Under the pieces are notes generated by a model. It made no database searches. It was not told the DNA's origin and worked only from the letters and a program-made list of their open reading frames with translations. A stretch of 64,000 nucleotides of DNA, taken from positions 1,302,001-1,366,000 of the forward strand of contig CAVTJL010000004.1 in NCBI GenBank assembly GCA_963735065.1, written 5' to 3'. The stretch is from CAVTJL01 sp963735065 (GTDB lineage Bacteria; Pseudomonadota; Alphaproteobacteria; Geminicoccales; Geminicoccaceae). The position numbers and the translations under genes are program-made. Positions 53,505 to 62,747 of the stretch are shown here, one piece after another; the stretch's first letter is position 1, and the number at the start of each line of letters is the position of its first letter.

Positions 53505-54282
53505 TCAGGCCATTGCACGCCTTCGCGCCAAGGCCATCAGGGTCCAGCCGAGGCCGACGGAACTCGAGGCAACTCACCACCCATTGGCGCAACGGGCCCG
53601 CGGATCCGACCCGTCTGTCGGGCTTGTCCACCGAGACAGCAGCTGCGACCCGACCGGGCCGAGTGGCTCTTCTCAGGCCTGTCAAGCGCCTCAGCCCGCG
53701 ACCGAACTTGGGCGTAACCGAGAAAAGTTCCAGCACCTCGAACTCGGGCTCGAGGAGCCCTCGCAGCTCTCGCCGATCGACCCACCGACGAAGCTGCCCT
53801 GGTGCCGGCGGGGGCAAGTGGTTGAGATGCTCGAGAACGAATCGGTTTTGCGTAGCCATCATCAGATACCCACCAGGTCGGAGATGGCTGGCAACCTTTC
53901 CGACGAACGCACGCTGGTCGGCCACATGCGAAAGAACCTCAAGGCTCACGGCTACGTCGAAGGCACATTCGCCAAAATCGAGGGCCATGAAATCACCGGG
54001 GACAAAGCTAACTTCCGGCGTACGATGCCGCGCCCGAGCAAGCACCTCGTCCGAGAGATCGATGCCCGTCACGCGGCCGAATAGCCTCAACTGCGAGCAG
54101 AGCCAGCCTGTTCCGCAGCCAATGTCGACGATGTCCAGATCCTTCCGGCCCAGCGAGGTCAGCCATCCACGAACGACTTGAGACTGCCTCGTCGAGACCT
54201 CCTCGACGCCCTCCTCTCGATGGGATCCATTCCAGTCATTCCAGAACCTTCGCTGCAGGGCGATAGGGGCGAGCAAAACCAT
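53505..54282 (-). pseudogene. SAM-dependent methyltransferase, probable frameshift near the 3' end
   Basis: This is a class I methyltransferase: VDIGCGTGWLCSQLRLFGRVTGIDLSDEVLARA (motif I), FDVAVSLEVLSHVADQRAFV and HLRPGGYLMMATQNRF. The frame open from 54282 would run past the expected end. Shifting one base at about 53561 gives SVGLGWTLMALARRRAMA and a stop at 53505, the usual ending of this group. The likely role is methylation of a sugar or polymer end. The ATG at 54282 follows GAGG by 7 bases. The C-terminal repair is less certain than in the other frameshifted genes. Confidence 0.68.
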
Positions 54283-54409
54283 CGCTTGGCCTCGGGAGCA
54301 GAGGTACGCTCGGGCAAGGATAGCGGGCCCCCGACAGCACGGCACTTCGCCTGAAAGGCGTATGCGGGTCCGCCTTCCGCCGCCTCGCGCAGAAATCGTC
54401 GTTCTGACC

Positions 54410-55738
54410 CTAAGTGCCAGCGGGGTAAGGTTGTGCTGCGCGCCTTCCATCCGCGGCTGGCAGGGGTGGGCGCGCGAAATGCTCGTGCCCCTCTTCCCTC
54501 GCCTGCAACGCCGGCCCCATGCTCATGCCTACCAGGAGGTAAAAAGGAATGGCCTTGTATGGCGTCTCGAAACTCGCTTCGACGAAGGCCATCGATATGC
54601 CCATGAACCACCAGACCACGCCGGCCGGCTGACCGCTGAGTTTGTAGGCTTTCCACAGTAGCCGCAGAACCGCGAGCTGCATAATACTGAACAATAGGAC
54701 ACCAACCCATCCTGTGTAGCCGAGCGCATAGTAGAAAACACTATGCGGCGTGCGAATTTCCTCCGCTTGGCCAGCTCGGACATCGGCCGGCGCCAACGCG
54801 AACAGGTCGAAGCCGTAGCCGTGCCCGAACGCCTCGACTAACGTCGAAGACTGCACCGACAGCCAGATCTGCTTCCACCATTTCTGGCGCCACTCCACGG
54901 TGTTGGCGGAATGCTGAGCGGTCGGGCTCAGCTGTTTTGCAAGATCGAGATCAATTGGAGCTATGACACGGCTCAACGTCTCGTCGAGGGATACTTCGCT
55001 GCTCCGGCCCACCCCCAGCCGGAGATCGGCGAGGTCCATCACCCCGACCACTAAAAGGCCGGCCAACCCCATGGCGGCAACTCGGCCGAGCCTACCAGTA
55101 AGGAGACCCCAGACAACCATGCCCAGAGCCAAGCCCAGCCAGGTGGCTCGGGCCTGCATTGCAGCCGTCACGGCGATATTGAGAGCCAAGACCGGCCAAA
55201 CCGGCCGCAGGTCGCGCTCGAAGCACATTAAGCCGAGAATGGCTACAGCACCCCCCGCCGGCAATCCGAAGAGCGGCACCTCGGAGCCGGGGATGTGCAT
55301 GCCGACGTTCCTCAGCGCTACGATCCAGACCAAGCCGTAGATGCCATGCACCCAGGCCACGGTATGCACTAGCTTCCGTAGGAACGAAGGAGCTCGAAGC
55401 CCGATCCAGATTCCAAGAAACAGGTATAATGTGTAGTAGTTGAAAATAAAATACTTGAGCGCGTCAACCACCGGATCACCGGCAAGGATGCCGCGTCCCA
55501 GCTCACCGATGCCGTACAGCACGAAGAGAAGGAGGCTGATACCGAGCGCGTTCAAGGGCGAGTTGCGCAACACCGCGGTGGCCCAGGTGCCGAGGACGAC
55601 ACGCGGCTTGAGCACAACGAACAGGGCCAGTGCGACCTCGCCGATAAAGAGCGGCTGCACTCCGACATAGGCGAACGATCGCGTCATGCAGAGGTAGCCG
55701 ATGACAAGAAGACCGGCCAGCTTCGGCCAAACTACCAT
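54410..55738 (-). CDS. O-antigen ligase/polymerase-like membrane protein
   Basis: This 442-residue protein has about ten hydrophobic segments and a large periplasmic loop around HSANTVEWRQKWWKQIW and EAFGHGYGFDLFAL...RTPHSVFYYALGYTGWVGVLLF. This layout is typical of Wzy polymerases and WaaL-type ligases. Polymerase and ligase cannot be told apart from sequence. The ATG at 55738 starts the first membrane segment; the frame extends further upstream without similarity. Confidence 0.8.
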   Translation of the reverse strand: MVVWPKLAGLLVIGYLCMTRSFAYVGVQPLFIGEVALALFVVLKPRVVLGTWATAVLRNSPLNALGISLLLFVLYGIGELGRGILAGDPVVDALKYFIFNYYTLYLFLGIWIGLRAPSFLRKLVHTVAWVHGIYGLVWIVALRNVGMHIPGSEVPLFGLPAGGAVAILGLMCFERDLRPVWPVLALNIAVTAAMQARATWLGLALGMVVWGLLTGRLGRVAAMGLAGLLVVGVMDLADLRLGVGRSSEVSLDETLSRVIAPIDLDLAKQLSPTAQHSANTVEWRQKWWKQIWLSVQSSTLVEAFGHGYGFDLFALAPADVRAGQAEEIRTPHSVFYYALGYTGWVGVLLFSIMQLAVLRLLWKAYKLSGQPAGVVWWFMGISMAFVEASFETPYKAIPFYLLVGMSMGPALQAREEGHEHFARPPLPAADGRRAAQPYPAGT

Positions 55739-55869
55739 GGCTGTATCTTGCTTAGGAGGGCGGCAACGCCGATGTCGTCGGATCGCGCTCTCTCGTCGCT
55801 CGTGAGGGACGCCGTGCGTGGTGGGCGCGTACAAAGGGTAAGGCGCGACGGGGCCATTGCTGTATCAGC

Positions 55870-57375
55870 TCAGCAGGCGCCCCGGCCGCCGAGCACCGCG
55901 CCGACGGTGCGAAACAGGATGAAGAAGTCCATCCATATCGACCAGTTACGAATGTAGAAGGTGTCGAGCGCGCGCTGCACGTCGAGATCGCCTTCGCTGC
56001 GGGCGGAGATCTGCCAGAGGCCGGTGATCCCCGGTGTCACGCTGCTGCGCATCCTCTGAAAATCGCTGTCGAAGCGGCTAAGATGATATTGGGGGAACGG
56101 GCGCGGCCCGACGAGGCTCATCTCGCCGCGCACCACGTTGAGGATCTGGGGGAGCTCGTCGAGGCTCGTCCGACGCAGAAAGCTACCAACGCGCCGCAGC
56201 ACACGTGGATCATGGGCGAGCTTGCAGTGGCGATCCCATTCCTCGCGCGCGGCCGGGTTCTCGGCCAGGTGCCGCTCGAGCATGGCCTCGGCGTCGACAT
56301 GCATCGTCCGAAGCTTCCAGACCTTGATCGGCCGTCCGTCCTTGCCTGCCCTGGTCTGGCTGTAGAAGGGCGAGCCGTTGCTCTCGATCATGATCCAGAG
56401 CGCCAGGCCCATGATGATCGGCGTGCACAGGACGAGAAGCGGCACCGCGAGCACGTAGTCGAGGGTGAATTTGAGTAGCCGGTTGCGCCGCAACAGGAGG
56501 TTGCGGCGCATCTGTAGCCCGATCATGCCGCTGAGATCCCGCGCCCCGACCCACAAGCTCGGCAGGTCGCGCAGATTTGGCACGATGATGATCTCGCGAT
56601 AGCCAAGCCGCATCGCAACGGCGCCGACCGTCTCATGGGTCTCTCTGGGCGTCGTGACGATCGCCGTATGGATGCGATCGCTGTACCTTGCGCTGTCGGC
56701 TATCGAGCCGAGCAGGGGGATATCCGGCTGCCCGACGCCGGGCTCGGGGTTGTCGTCCTCGAAGAAGGCAACAGGGCGGAGCCCCAGCTCTGGCGTCTGC
56801 CGGAGCACGCGGACGACCTCCTGGCCGACTGGGCCGGCGCCGATCACGACGGCGGGCAGACCCCAAAGCTCAAAGCGTATGAGGACGCTCCTGACGAGGT
56901 CCTCGGCCAACAAAGGCAGCACGATCATCAAGAGGAAGGTCGCGGCGATGGCTCCCACCGGCCAATGCGCCACCCCCGCCGCGTAAGCCGACGCCACCAG
57001 AAGGAAGAAGAGAACGCAGGTCGCTTTGATGCGTCGCGGAAACCGCTCGATCGGTGCCCGGCCGTGGACCGAATAGACGTCAAGGAGGTAATAGCCGATC
57101 GGCATGGTCAAGGCGCCGAGGGACAGGAGAGGATCAACCCCCCGGACCGCCAGGCCGGCACCACCCAGCGCCGCATACAGGGCCGTGCCGAGATGAAGGG
57201 CGGCCAGGGCGGCGAGCGCGTCCGCCGCCATCAGCGCGGGCAAGATCACGATGGGACCCGAAAGGCGGAGATCGCTGAGGGTGGCACTGGCAGAGACGCG
57301 GGCGCGTCCACCCAGCAGCCCCACCACCACGCGGTCCCGGGCGGTTGAGATGGCCGGATCGTTGGCAGGCGGCAT
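55870..57375 (-). CDS. Undecaprenyl-phosphate hexose phosphotransferase (WbaP-like initiating glycosyltransferase)
   Basis: This 501-residue protein has four or five N-terminal membrane segments and a nucleotide-binding-like middle domain (AVVIGAGPVGQEVVRVL). A C-terminal bacterial sugar-transferase domain follows: NRLLKFTLDYVLAVPLL, SPFYSQTRAGKDGRPIKVWKLRTM, FLRRTSLDELPQILNVVRGEMSLVGPRPFP and TPGITGLWQISARSE. It adds the first sugar phosphate to undecaprenyl phosphate. The ATG at 57375 is the best placed near the first hydrophobic region. It follows the GME gene by 17 bp. Confidence 0.92.
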   Translation of the reverse strand: MPPANDPAISTARDRVVVGLLGGRARVSASATLSDLRLSGPIVILPALMAADALAALAALHLGTALYAALGGAGLAVRGVDPLLSLGALTMPIGYYLLDVYSVHGRAPIERFPRRIKATCVLFFLLVASAYAAGVAHWPVGAIAATFLLMIVLPLLAEDLVRSVLIRFELWGLPAVVIGAGPVGQEVVRVLRQTPELGLRPVAFFEDDNPEPGVGQPDIPLLGSIADSARYSDRIHTAIVTTPRETHETVGAVAMRLGYREIIIVPNLRDLPSLWVGARDLSGMIGLQMRRNLLLRRNRLLKFTLDYVLAVPLLVLCTPIIMGLALWIMIESNGSPFYSQTRAGKDGRPIKVWKLRTMHVDAEAMLERHLAENPAAREEWDRHCKLAHDPRVLRRVGSFLRRTSLDELPQILNVVRGEMSLVGPRPFPQYHLSRFDSDFQRMRSSVTPGITGLWQISARSEGDLDVQRALDTFYIRNWSIWMDFFILFRTVGAVLGGRGAC

Positions 57376-57392
57376 GGCGGTGGTCCAAGCGG

Positions 57393-58424
57393 TCAGGCAG
57401 CAACGCCTGCGGGATGACGGATCGTCGGCTGCCGCTGGGTCACGTGACGGGTAGCGATGCGGCCTTCGACCCGCGTCAGCTGTTGAGCGATCCAGGCGTA
57501 AGTCGGGGCCAAGCCTTGCGGCAGCGAGATCTGCGGTTCCCAGCCCAGCACCTGACGCAGCAGGGCATTGTCGCTGTTCCGTCCGCGCACGCCTTGCGGC
57601 TTCGACGGATCGTGGCGGATCTGGACCTGCTTCCCGGCGACGTCGGCCACGATCCCCACCAGCTCGTCGACGGTGACCATGACATCGGTGCCGAGATTGA
57701 GCGGCATCCGGTGGTCCGATGCCATGATCCGGCGCAGCCCCTCGACACAATCGTCGATATACATGAAGGACCGCGTCTGCTTGCCGTCGCCCCAGATCTC
57801 GATCTCGCTTCCCGGAGCCGCGAGGGCGATCTTGCGGCAGATCGCTGCCGGCGCCTTCTCCCGGCCACCATCGTAGCTGCCGAGCGGGCCATAGACGTTG
57901 TGGAACCGTACGGCACGGGTCTCGAGCCCGTGGTCCTCCGCGTAGTATTGGCAGAGCTTCTCCGTATAGAGCTTCTCGAGCCCATAGCCGGCCTCGGGAT
58001 CGGCCGGCCACGCGTCATCCTCGCGGAGCGGCCGGACATCGGGGCTCTTTTGGAGATACTGCGGATAGACGCAGGCGGAGGAGGAGAACAGGAGGCGCTG
58101 CACGCCGTTGAGCCGGGCCGACTCGAGCATGTGGGTGTTGATGAGGGTGTTGTTGCGCGCAATCAGAGCGTGGTTCGTCGTGATGTAGCCGATGCCACCC
58201 ATGTCGGCCGCGAGATGGTAGACTTGCTCGACGCCGCGCGTCGCGATCAGGCAGTTGTCGAGCTGCCTGAGGTCGAGGATCTCAAACTCTTGCGCCGCCG
58301 ACTTTGCGTACTCCGGCGGCTTGAGGTCTACGCCGCGCACCCAGTAGCCCTTGGCGACAAGGCAACTCACGAGATGATGGCCTATAAAGCCACCGGCTCC
58401 AGTCACCAGCACTCTCTGTGTCAT
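57393..58424 (-). CDS. GDP-mannose 3,5-epimerase
   Basis: This 343-residue short-chain dehydrogenase/epimerase has the NAD fold RVLVTGAGGFIGHHLVSCLV. The diagnostic LAADMGGIGYIT segment is typical of GDP-mannose 3,5-epimerases, which make GDP-L-galactose or GDP-L-gulose. SSSACVYPQYLQ and YGLEKLYTEKLCQYY supply the catalytic Tyr/Lys region. The ATG at 58424 follows a GGGGAAGGGGG site. It begins the run of wbaP-like, ligase-like, methyltransferase and glycosyltransferase genes on the minus strand. Confidence 0.88.
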   Translation of the reverse strand: MTQRVLVTGAGGFIGHHLVSCLVAKGYWVRGVDLKPPEYAKSAAQEFEILDLRQLDNCLIATRGVEQVYHLAADMGGIGYITTNHALIARNNTLINTHMLESARLNGVQRLLFSSSACVYPQYLQKSPDVRPLREDDAWPADPEAGYGLEKLYTEKLCQYYAEDHGLETRAVRFHNVYGPLGSYDGGREKAPAAICRKIALAAPGSEIEIWGDGKQTRSFMYIDDCVEGLRRIMASDHRMPLNLGTDVMVTVDELVGIVADVAGKQVQIRHDPSKPQGVRGRNSDNALLRQVLGWEPQISLPQGLAPTYAWIAQQLTRVEGRIATRHVTQRQPTIRHPAGVAA

Positions 58425-58884
58425 CCGGACCCCCTTCCCCAACAGCTCAGTCGCAGAGCTTGGAGCCTAGCGTCGGAACGAAATCCGTGTGGGTCTCAGG
58501 CGAGGGAGACGGCAGGAAAATAAGGGATAGGCTCCACTACCCCGACGAGACAGAGGCAGGACCAGCGCAGCAAGCATGGCGCCCGCATTCCGACGCGCGG
58601 ATCGCCAAAAACCTTCGCTTGTGCCTCCGGTGTGCCGGTCCATGGTTCTGCGGCACCGCGTCTCGCTTATGGTGCCAGCAGTATCCGGCCGGGCTGGCGG
58701 GCTCGGACTTCCGCTTCGGTCCGGGAGCGGCTCCGCCCGATGATCGAGGTCTGGTTGTCAGTGTGCTTGAACGCGATGAGCGTGCCGCGGAGTGGATGGC
58801 CTTGGATCGGTGACAGCGGTCAGAGTGGCGGACAGCTTGAGCTCGGCGGGCACCCATGGGGCCGCTGGCTGGGCGGAGGGCGGC
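58425..58884. other. No supported gene
   Basis: About 460 bp between the GME gene start and an IS5-type remnant. No recognisable family or RNA gene was seen. It should contain the promoter of the leftward polysaccharide genes. Confidence 0.5.
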
Positions 58885-59160
58885 CCGGCAGGGCAAAGTG
58901 AACGCCGCTCGGCCTTCGAGCCAGACGAAGCCGAGCAGATTGTAGGCGCGGTTGGCCAGGCCGAGCTTGGTCGTGACGCGAGCCAAGCCAACCGTGCGGA
59001 CGACCAGGCGCAGGCGCTGCTTCTGGCAGGCAAAGACATGCTCGACCGTAGCCCGGACCTTGTGGCATCGATAATCTGGCCGCCCACCGTCAGGAGAGCC
59101 TTGTCCTGGAGCGCCGCGTCGAACCGGGCGAACAGCCGCTCGATCGCTCCGGCGCGGGTT
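58885..59160 (-). mobile_element. IS5-family deletion remnant
   Basis: The minus strand first encodes IERLFARFDAALQDKALLTVGGQIIDA, the N-terminal region ending at the first catalytic aspartate of IS5-type transposases. It then jumps to KVRATVEHVFACQKQRLRLVVRTVGLARVTTKLGLANRAYNL, the C-terminal end. The catalytic middle is deleted. The subgroup differs from the fragment at 42 kb. Confidence 0.7.
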
Positions 59161-59171
59161 CCATCTGCGTC

Positions 59172-59428
59172 CGGTCAAGCGCTTCACCAAGGCCGAGCTC
59201 GAGCGCTGGGCCAGGGACGGCCTCGTGCTCGGCAACGTCAAGGCTGCCATCACCGGCACCTGCCGTGCCTGCCGTCGGCGGCACGCCCACCGCTACCTCG
59301 CAGCCTACGAATACCGCTTCAACCGCCGCACCGACATGCCGGCCATGGTCCCCAGGCTGGCCTGGGCCGCCCTCCACCTGCCGCCCACACCCTACCGCAC
59401 CATCATCACGGCGGAGGCTCGTGGGTAA
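59172..59428 (+). mobile_element. C-terminal fragment of an IS1595-family transposase
   Basis: The plus strand encodes KRFTKAELERWARDGLVLGNVKAAITGTCRACRRRHAHRYLAAYEYRFNRRTDMPAMVPRLAWAAL. This is the end of the ISXO2-like transposase domain of IS1595 elements (typical LSNLKTAITGTYHA...APRYLAEFEYRFNRR). The zinc-ribbon and first catalytic residues are absent. Confidence 0.72.
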
Positions 59429-59507
59429 TCAGGAAGGTTTTTCGAGGTGTCCTACATGACCTCAGCGACTTGATCTGCGCCCGTCTGCTCCTGATGAGCT
59501 TTCCAGG

Positions 59508-60107
59508 CTAGGAGGCCCACAGCTTGCGCGCAGTCCTATCCGGACCGTGACCGAGCGGGAAGCTCGCTGGCTCCCGTTCGTCCAGAAAATCGGGCCAGCT
59601 CCTGTCCTTGTCGGAGATGACGCTCACCGGCAGCGGCCAATCGATGGCAAAGGCCGGGTCGTCATAGCGCACGCCGGTGGCGGCCGAAGGTGCATAGAAG
59701 GCAGAGATCAGATAGGCCACCTCGCAGTTGTCGCAGAGCGTCTGAAAGCCATGGGCGAAGCGATCGGGAATGTAGAGCTGGCGACGGTTCGTCTCGCTAA
59801 GCTCAAAGCCCTGCCAGTGACGATAGGTCGGGGATTCGGGCCGGAGGTCAATGATGACATCCCAAATGGCACCCTTCTGGCAGCTCACGACCTTCACCTC
59901 GCTGTGGGGCGCGCGCTGAAAGTGCATGCCGCGCAGCGTCCGCCTCGACGCTGAGCGCGAGGAGCTGTGCTGCACGAAGTCGGTCGCGAGCCCGTGTTCT
60001 GCATATTCCTTGACGCAGAAGGTCCGGGCGAAGGAACCGCGGTGGTCGCACGCCGGCATCGGCTCGATCAGCCATGCACCGCCTAGACTTGTCTCGCTAA
60101 AGCGCAT
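59508..60107 (-). CDS. rfbC: dTDP-4-dehydrorhamnose 3,5-epimerase-like sugar epimerase
   Basis: This 199-residue cupin-fold epimerase has DHRGSFARTFCVKEYAEHG, QHSSSRSASRRTLRGMHFQRAPHSEVKVVSCQKGAIWDVIIDLRPESPTY, and YIPDRFAHGFQTLCDNCEVAYLIS. The catalytic histidine in RGMHFQ and the RFAHGFQ segment match RfbC. No rfbA, rfbB or rfbD is in the window, so the substrate might be another NDP-4-keto sugar. The ATG at 60107 precedes the family N-terminus. Confidence 0.88.
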   Translation of the reverse strand: MRFSETSLGGAWLIEPMPACDHRGSFARTFCVKEYAEHGLATDFVQHSSSRSASRRTLRGMHFQRAPHSEVKVVSCQKGAIWDVIIDLRPESPTYRHWQGFELSETNRRQLYIPDRFAHGFQTLCDNCEVAYLISAFYAPSAATGVRYDDPAFAIDWPLPVSVISDKDRSWPDFLDEREPASFPLGHGPDRTARKLWAS

Positions 60108-60172
60108 CGGGGGCCTCCGAAGGTGAGGGTCGGAGATGCGGATGAAGGCGCGGGTGTGCCGCCGTCTCCGCC

Positions 60173-61276
60173 TTAGAATGAGCCCTGGGCAGGCGTAGCA
60201 GCGGTCGACGGGCGTGGCCGACGCATCAGCTCGGACGTGACCTCCGCGATGCGTTGCAGCGTATTGTCCCGTCGGAAGAGATAGCCCAGAGGCGGAAGGA
60301 CGGCCGCTGAGGGGCGGCGGCTCAACGCGAACCTGAAGAGATCGCGGCTGGCACCGGGCTGGCCTCGGCAGAGATGAGCGACGGCCGCCCAATAGGCGCG
60401 CTCGGCCACGCTTCGCCGTGCCTGGCGGCCGAGGCGGGCCCCCTCCTCGAGCTCGCTTCCTTCATGGGCGAAGAAGCTCTCGAAGGCGGCCTCGTCCAAC
60501 CACGGCAGCGCCGGCGGGCGGTCGCAAGAATAGCTCTGGCAGGCCTCCGTCTTTCTGGAGGATTCGTGGAAGCGCAGGATGGCCAGACAGGCTTCCGTCC
60601 TGGCCGCCGGCGCCAATCCGGCAAGACGCATCCACATCTCGAAATCATCCGTATGTGCCAGCTCCGGCCGGTAGTAGCCTGCGGCCTTCTGGATTTCGGT
60701 TCTGACGACCACAGCGCTGGGTCCGGGCACATGATTGACCCCGTCGGCACAGAACCGCCTGATCAGATCGATGCCCGGCACGATCTTCCAGGACGCATCC
60801 GAGCCGGCGATGTCGAGAGCCGGCATGGGCTGGCCGGGGCGGAGCGCCATCGTGCGCCCATAGGCAAAGCCGACCTCCGGGTGCTGCTCCATCACCGATA
60901 CGGCGCGAGCGAGACAGCCTGGTGCGAGAAGGTCATCGGCGCACAGCACCATGAAGTATTTCGAGCGAGCCCAGTCGATGCCCTCATTGAAGGACGCATG
61001 CGGGCCGAGATTTCGGGGACGCGCGCGAACCTCAACTCGTCCGTCCTCGGCCGCAAGCTGCCGAGCCACCTCGACGCTGTCGTCGGTGGAGGCATTGTCG
61101 ATCACAAGGACCCGTAGGTCAGGAATCCCCTGGGTCAGGACGCTGGTGACGCAGTCGCGAAGGAACCGCCCGTACTGATAGCACGGAATCGCGACATCGA
61201 CGCCGATCCGGGGTCTGGCTGCCTTGTCTTCGGACATTTGTTCCCAAGCTGCGCTGAGGAGCCTCGTGCTCGTCAT
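60173..61276 (-). CDS. Family 2 glycosyltransferase
   Basis: This 367-residue GT-A enzyme has VDVAIPCYQYGRFLRDCVTSVLTQGIPDLRVLVIDNASTDDSVEVA (nucleotide-binding start), NLGPHASFNEGIDWARSKYFMVLCADDLL (DxD-like ADD) and ELAHTDDFEMWMRLA (late acid motif). A C-terminal helical tail follows. It adds a sugar to the repeat unit; donor and acceptor are unknown. The start could be ATG 61276 or 61237. With 61276 it overlaps the end of the DUF4910 frame by 158 bp. Confidence 0.87.
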   Translation of the reverse strand: MTSTRLLSAAWEQMSEDKAARPRIGVDVAIPCYQYGRFLRDCVTSVLTQGIPDLRVLVIDNASTDDSVEVARQLAAEDGRVEVRARPRNLGPHASFNEGIDWARSKYFMVLCADDLLAPGCLARAVSVMEQHPEVGFAYGRTMALRPGQPMPALDIAGSDASWKIVPGIDLIRRFCADGVNHVPGPSAVVVRTEIQKAAGYYRPELAHTDDFEMWMRLAGLAPAARTEACLAILRFHESSRKTEACQSYSCDRPPALPWLDEAAFESFFAHEGSELEEGARLGRQARRSVAERAYWAAVAHLCRGQPGASRDLFRFALSRRPSAAVLPPLGYLFRRDNTLQRIAEVTSELMRRPRPSTAATPAQGSF

Positions 61277-62747
61277 CTTCCGACCCATCCTCCACGACAA
61301 CAAGCCGAGCAAAGGGGGTATCCACATCGGCCAAGGGCCCACCGCCTGCCTCCTCCAGGCGAGGTGGCCGGTCGGCACCTTTCTCCGATGCGCCAGCTAT
61401 GCGTTCCTCGACGAGGAGACCGGTTTCCCGCAGAAGGCGCGCCGCCTCGGCGATGATCGGAAATGGCAGCTTCGCCCGCTCGGCGATGTCGAGGAGCGTA
61501 TGCGACCCATCGGCGAGATTGAGGATCCACAAGAAGGCCATGCTCTTCGCCGGGCCGTTGGGGTCGCCGCCCAAGGTCGAGAAGAGGCCGCGCCGGCCCA
61601 GCTGCGGCTCGCATTTGGGGGCCGTGTTTCTGGGCCGCCAATCGTTCTCCATGATATCGACCATCTGGACGATCATGCGATAGGACGATGCCAGATGCTC
61701 GGGTCGGATGAAGTCGAGATTGTCGGCCGAGGTGTGGTACTCGGGGAATTCCCCAAACTGACCACGCTGAAACAGGCCGACACCAAGATCGAACCCTGGT
61801 GAGCAATACTGGCGCTCGTCATAGCCGTAGGGAGAGAACTCGAGGATCGTCGGCGACGCGGCGCAATGGCTGAGGACATTTGCCATGGCCCGATCGATCA
61901 TGGCATCACCCCTTCGGCTTTTCTTGTAGGCCGGGCCGCCGCCGTCACCGACGCAGGAGACGATCAGCCCGTGCCGGATACGCGACACCCTGGTCTCGTT
62001 CCGGGCGAGCCAAGTGATGGCGCCAATGGTTCCCGGCGCGAACACGAAGCGGTAGCTGTAGCGGGTTCTGACGCCGGCCAGACGATCAGCCAGGCGCGTC
62101 AGCAGGGCCAGCCCCGAGCAATTGTCGTTGGCGAGGGAGGGGTGGCAGATGTGCGCCGAGAACAGGAACTCGTCCTCCGTCTCGCCGCGGTGCAGATACT
62201 CACCGTAGGTCAGGCTGCCGTCCTCGAGGCTCGCATCGATCACCGCCTCATAGATGCCATCGGGAAGTGCCTCGAGCTGCTCATGGGCCATGCAGAAGCC
62301 CCAGTTCTCCGCGTAGTAGGACGTTCGATAGGGAATGAGCTTCGGCTGAGCGGGCAGCGTGTGAATATGCTCTCTGAGCTTTGCCAACGGCAGCTTCGCG
62401 CGTACGGGGCGGCTGTAGTTCAAAACGTGGAGGTTGCAGGTCCTGAAGTCGACCACCCGCTCGCCGGCCTCGTTCTTGATGTAGGCGTCCCTGATCGCCC
62501 ACTCGCGGGGGACGGTCCAGTCGAAGACCTGCGTGCCGGTCGGCACTTCGTGGATCTTGAGCGGGATATGCCTTGCGAGGCGCGCGAGCGTGGCCCGCAC
62601 GCCAGCGCCGGTGATGCTGCGGCAGATCGGATAGATGTCGGCGGCAAGGGCATAGATCTCCTGGCCGATGTCCGGATCGTCCAGCCGCGCTTCCAGGGGG
62701 AGGCTTTCCTGCCCGGCCCTGTCGAGATCGAGGGTTGAGCGGATCAT
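61119..62747 (-). CDS. DUF4910 aminopeptidase-like protein of polysaccharide clusters
   Basis: This 542-residue protein matches the DUF4910 group (aminopeptidase-like domain plus winged helix). It contains GQEIYALAADIYPICRSITGAGVRATL, FSAHICHPSLANDNCSGLALLTRLADRL (zinc-ligand-like His and Asp), ILEFSPYGYDERQYCSPGFDLGVGLFQRGQFGEFPEYHTSADNLDFI and a winged-helix-like C-terminal part (LLDIAERAKLPFPIIAEAARLLRETGLL). Such genes sit in surface-polysaccharide clusters; the substrate is not known. It overlaps the upstream epimerase by 4 bp. The last 70 residues are low complexity and overlap the glycosyltransferase gene. Confidence 0.82.
   Translation of the reverse strand: MIRSTLDLDRAGQESLPLEARLDDPDIGQEIYALAADIYPICRSITGAGVRATLARLARHIPLKIHEVPTGTQVFDWTVPREWAIRDAYIKNEAGERVVDFRTCNLHVLNYSRPVRAKLPLAKLREHIHTLPAQPKLIPYRTSYYAENWGFCMAHEQLEALPDGIYEAVIDASLEDGSLTYGEYLHRGETEDEFLFSAHICHPSLANDNCSGLALLTRLADRLAGVRTRYSYRFVFAPGTIGAITWLARNETRVSRIRHGLIVSCVGDGGGPAYKKSRRGDAMIDRAMANVLSHCAASPTILEFSPYGYDERQYCSPGFDLGVGLFQRGQFGEFPEYHTSADNLDFIRPEHLASSYRMIVQMVDIMENDWRPRNTAPKCEPQLGRRGLFSTLGGDPNGPAKSMAFLWILNLADGSHTLLDIAERAKLPFPIIAEAARLLRETGLLVEERIAGASEKGADRPPRLEEAGGGPLADVDTPFARLVVVEDGSEDDEHEAPQRSLGTNVRRQGSQTPDRRRCRDSVLSVRAVPSRLRHQRPDPGDS

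Noticed and set aside
53377..54450. The full 357-codon methyltransferase frame taken as is.
   Set aside because: Its last 40-50 residues have no family character, whereas the neighbouring frame provides the expected C-terminus and stop after a one-base shift.
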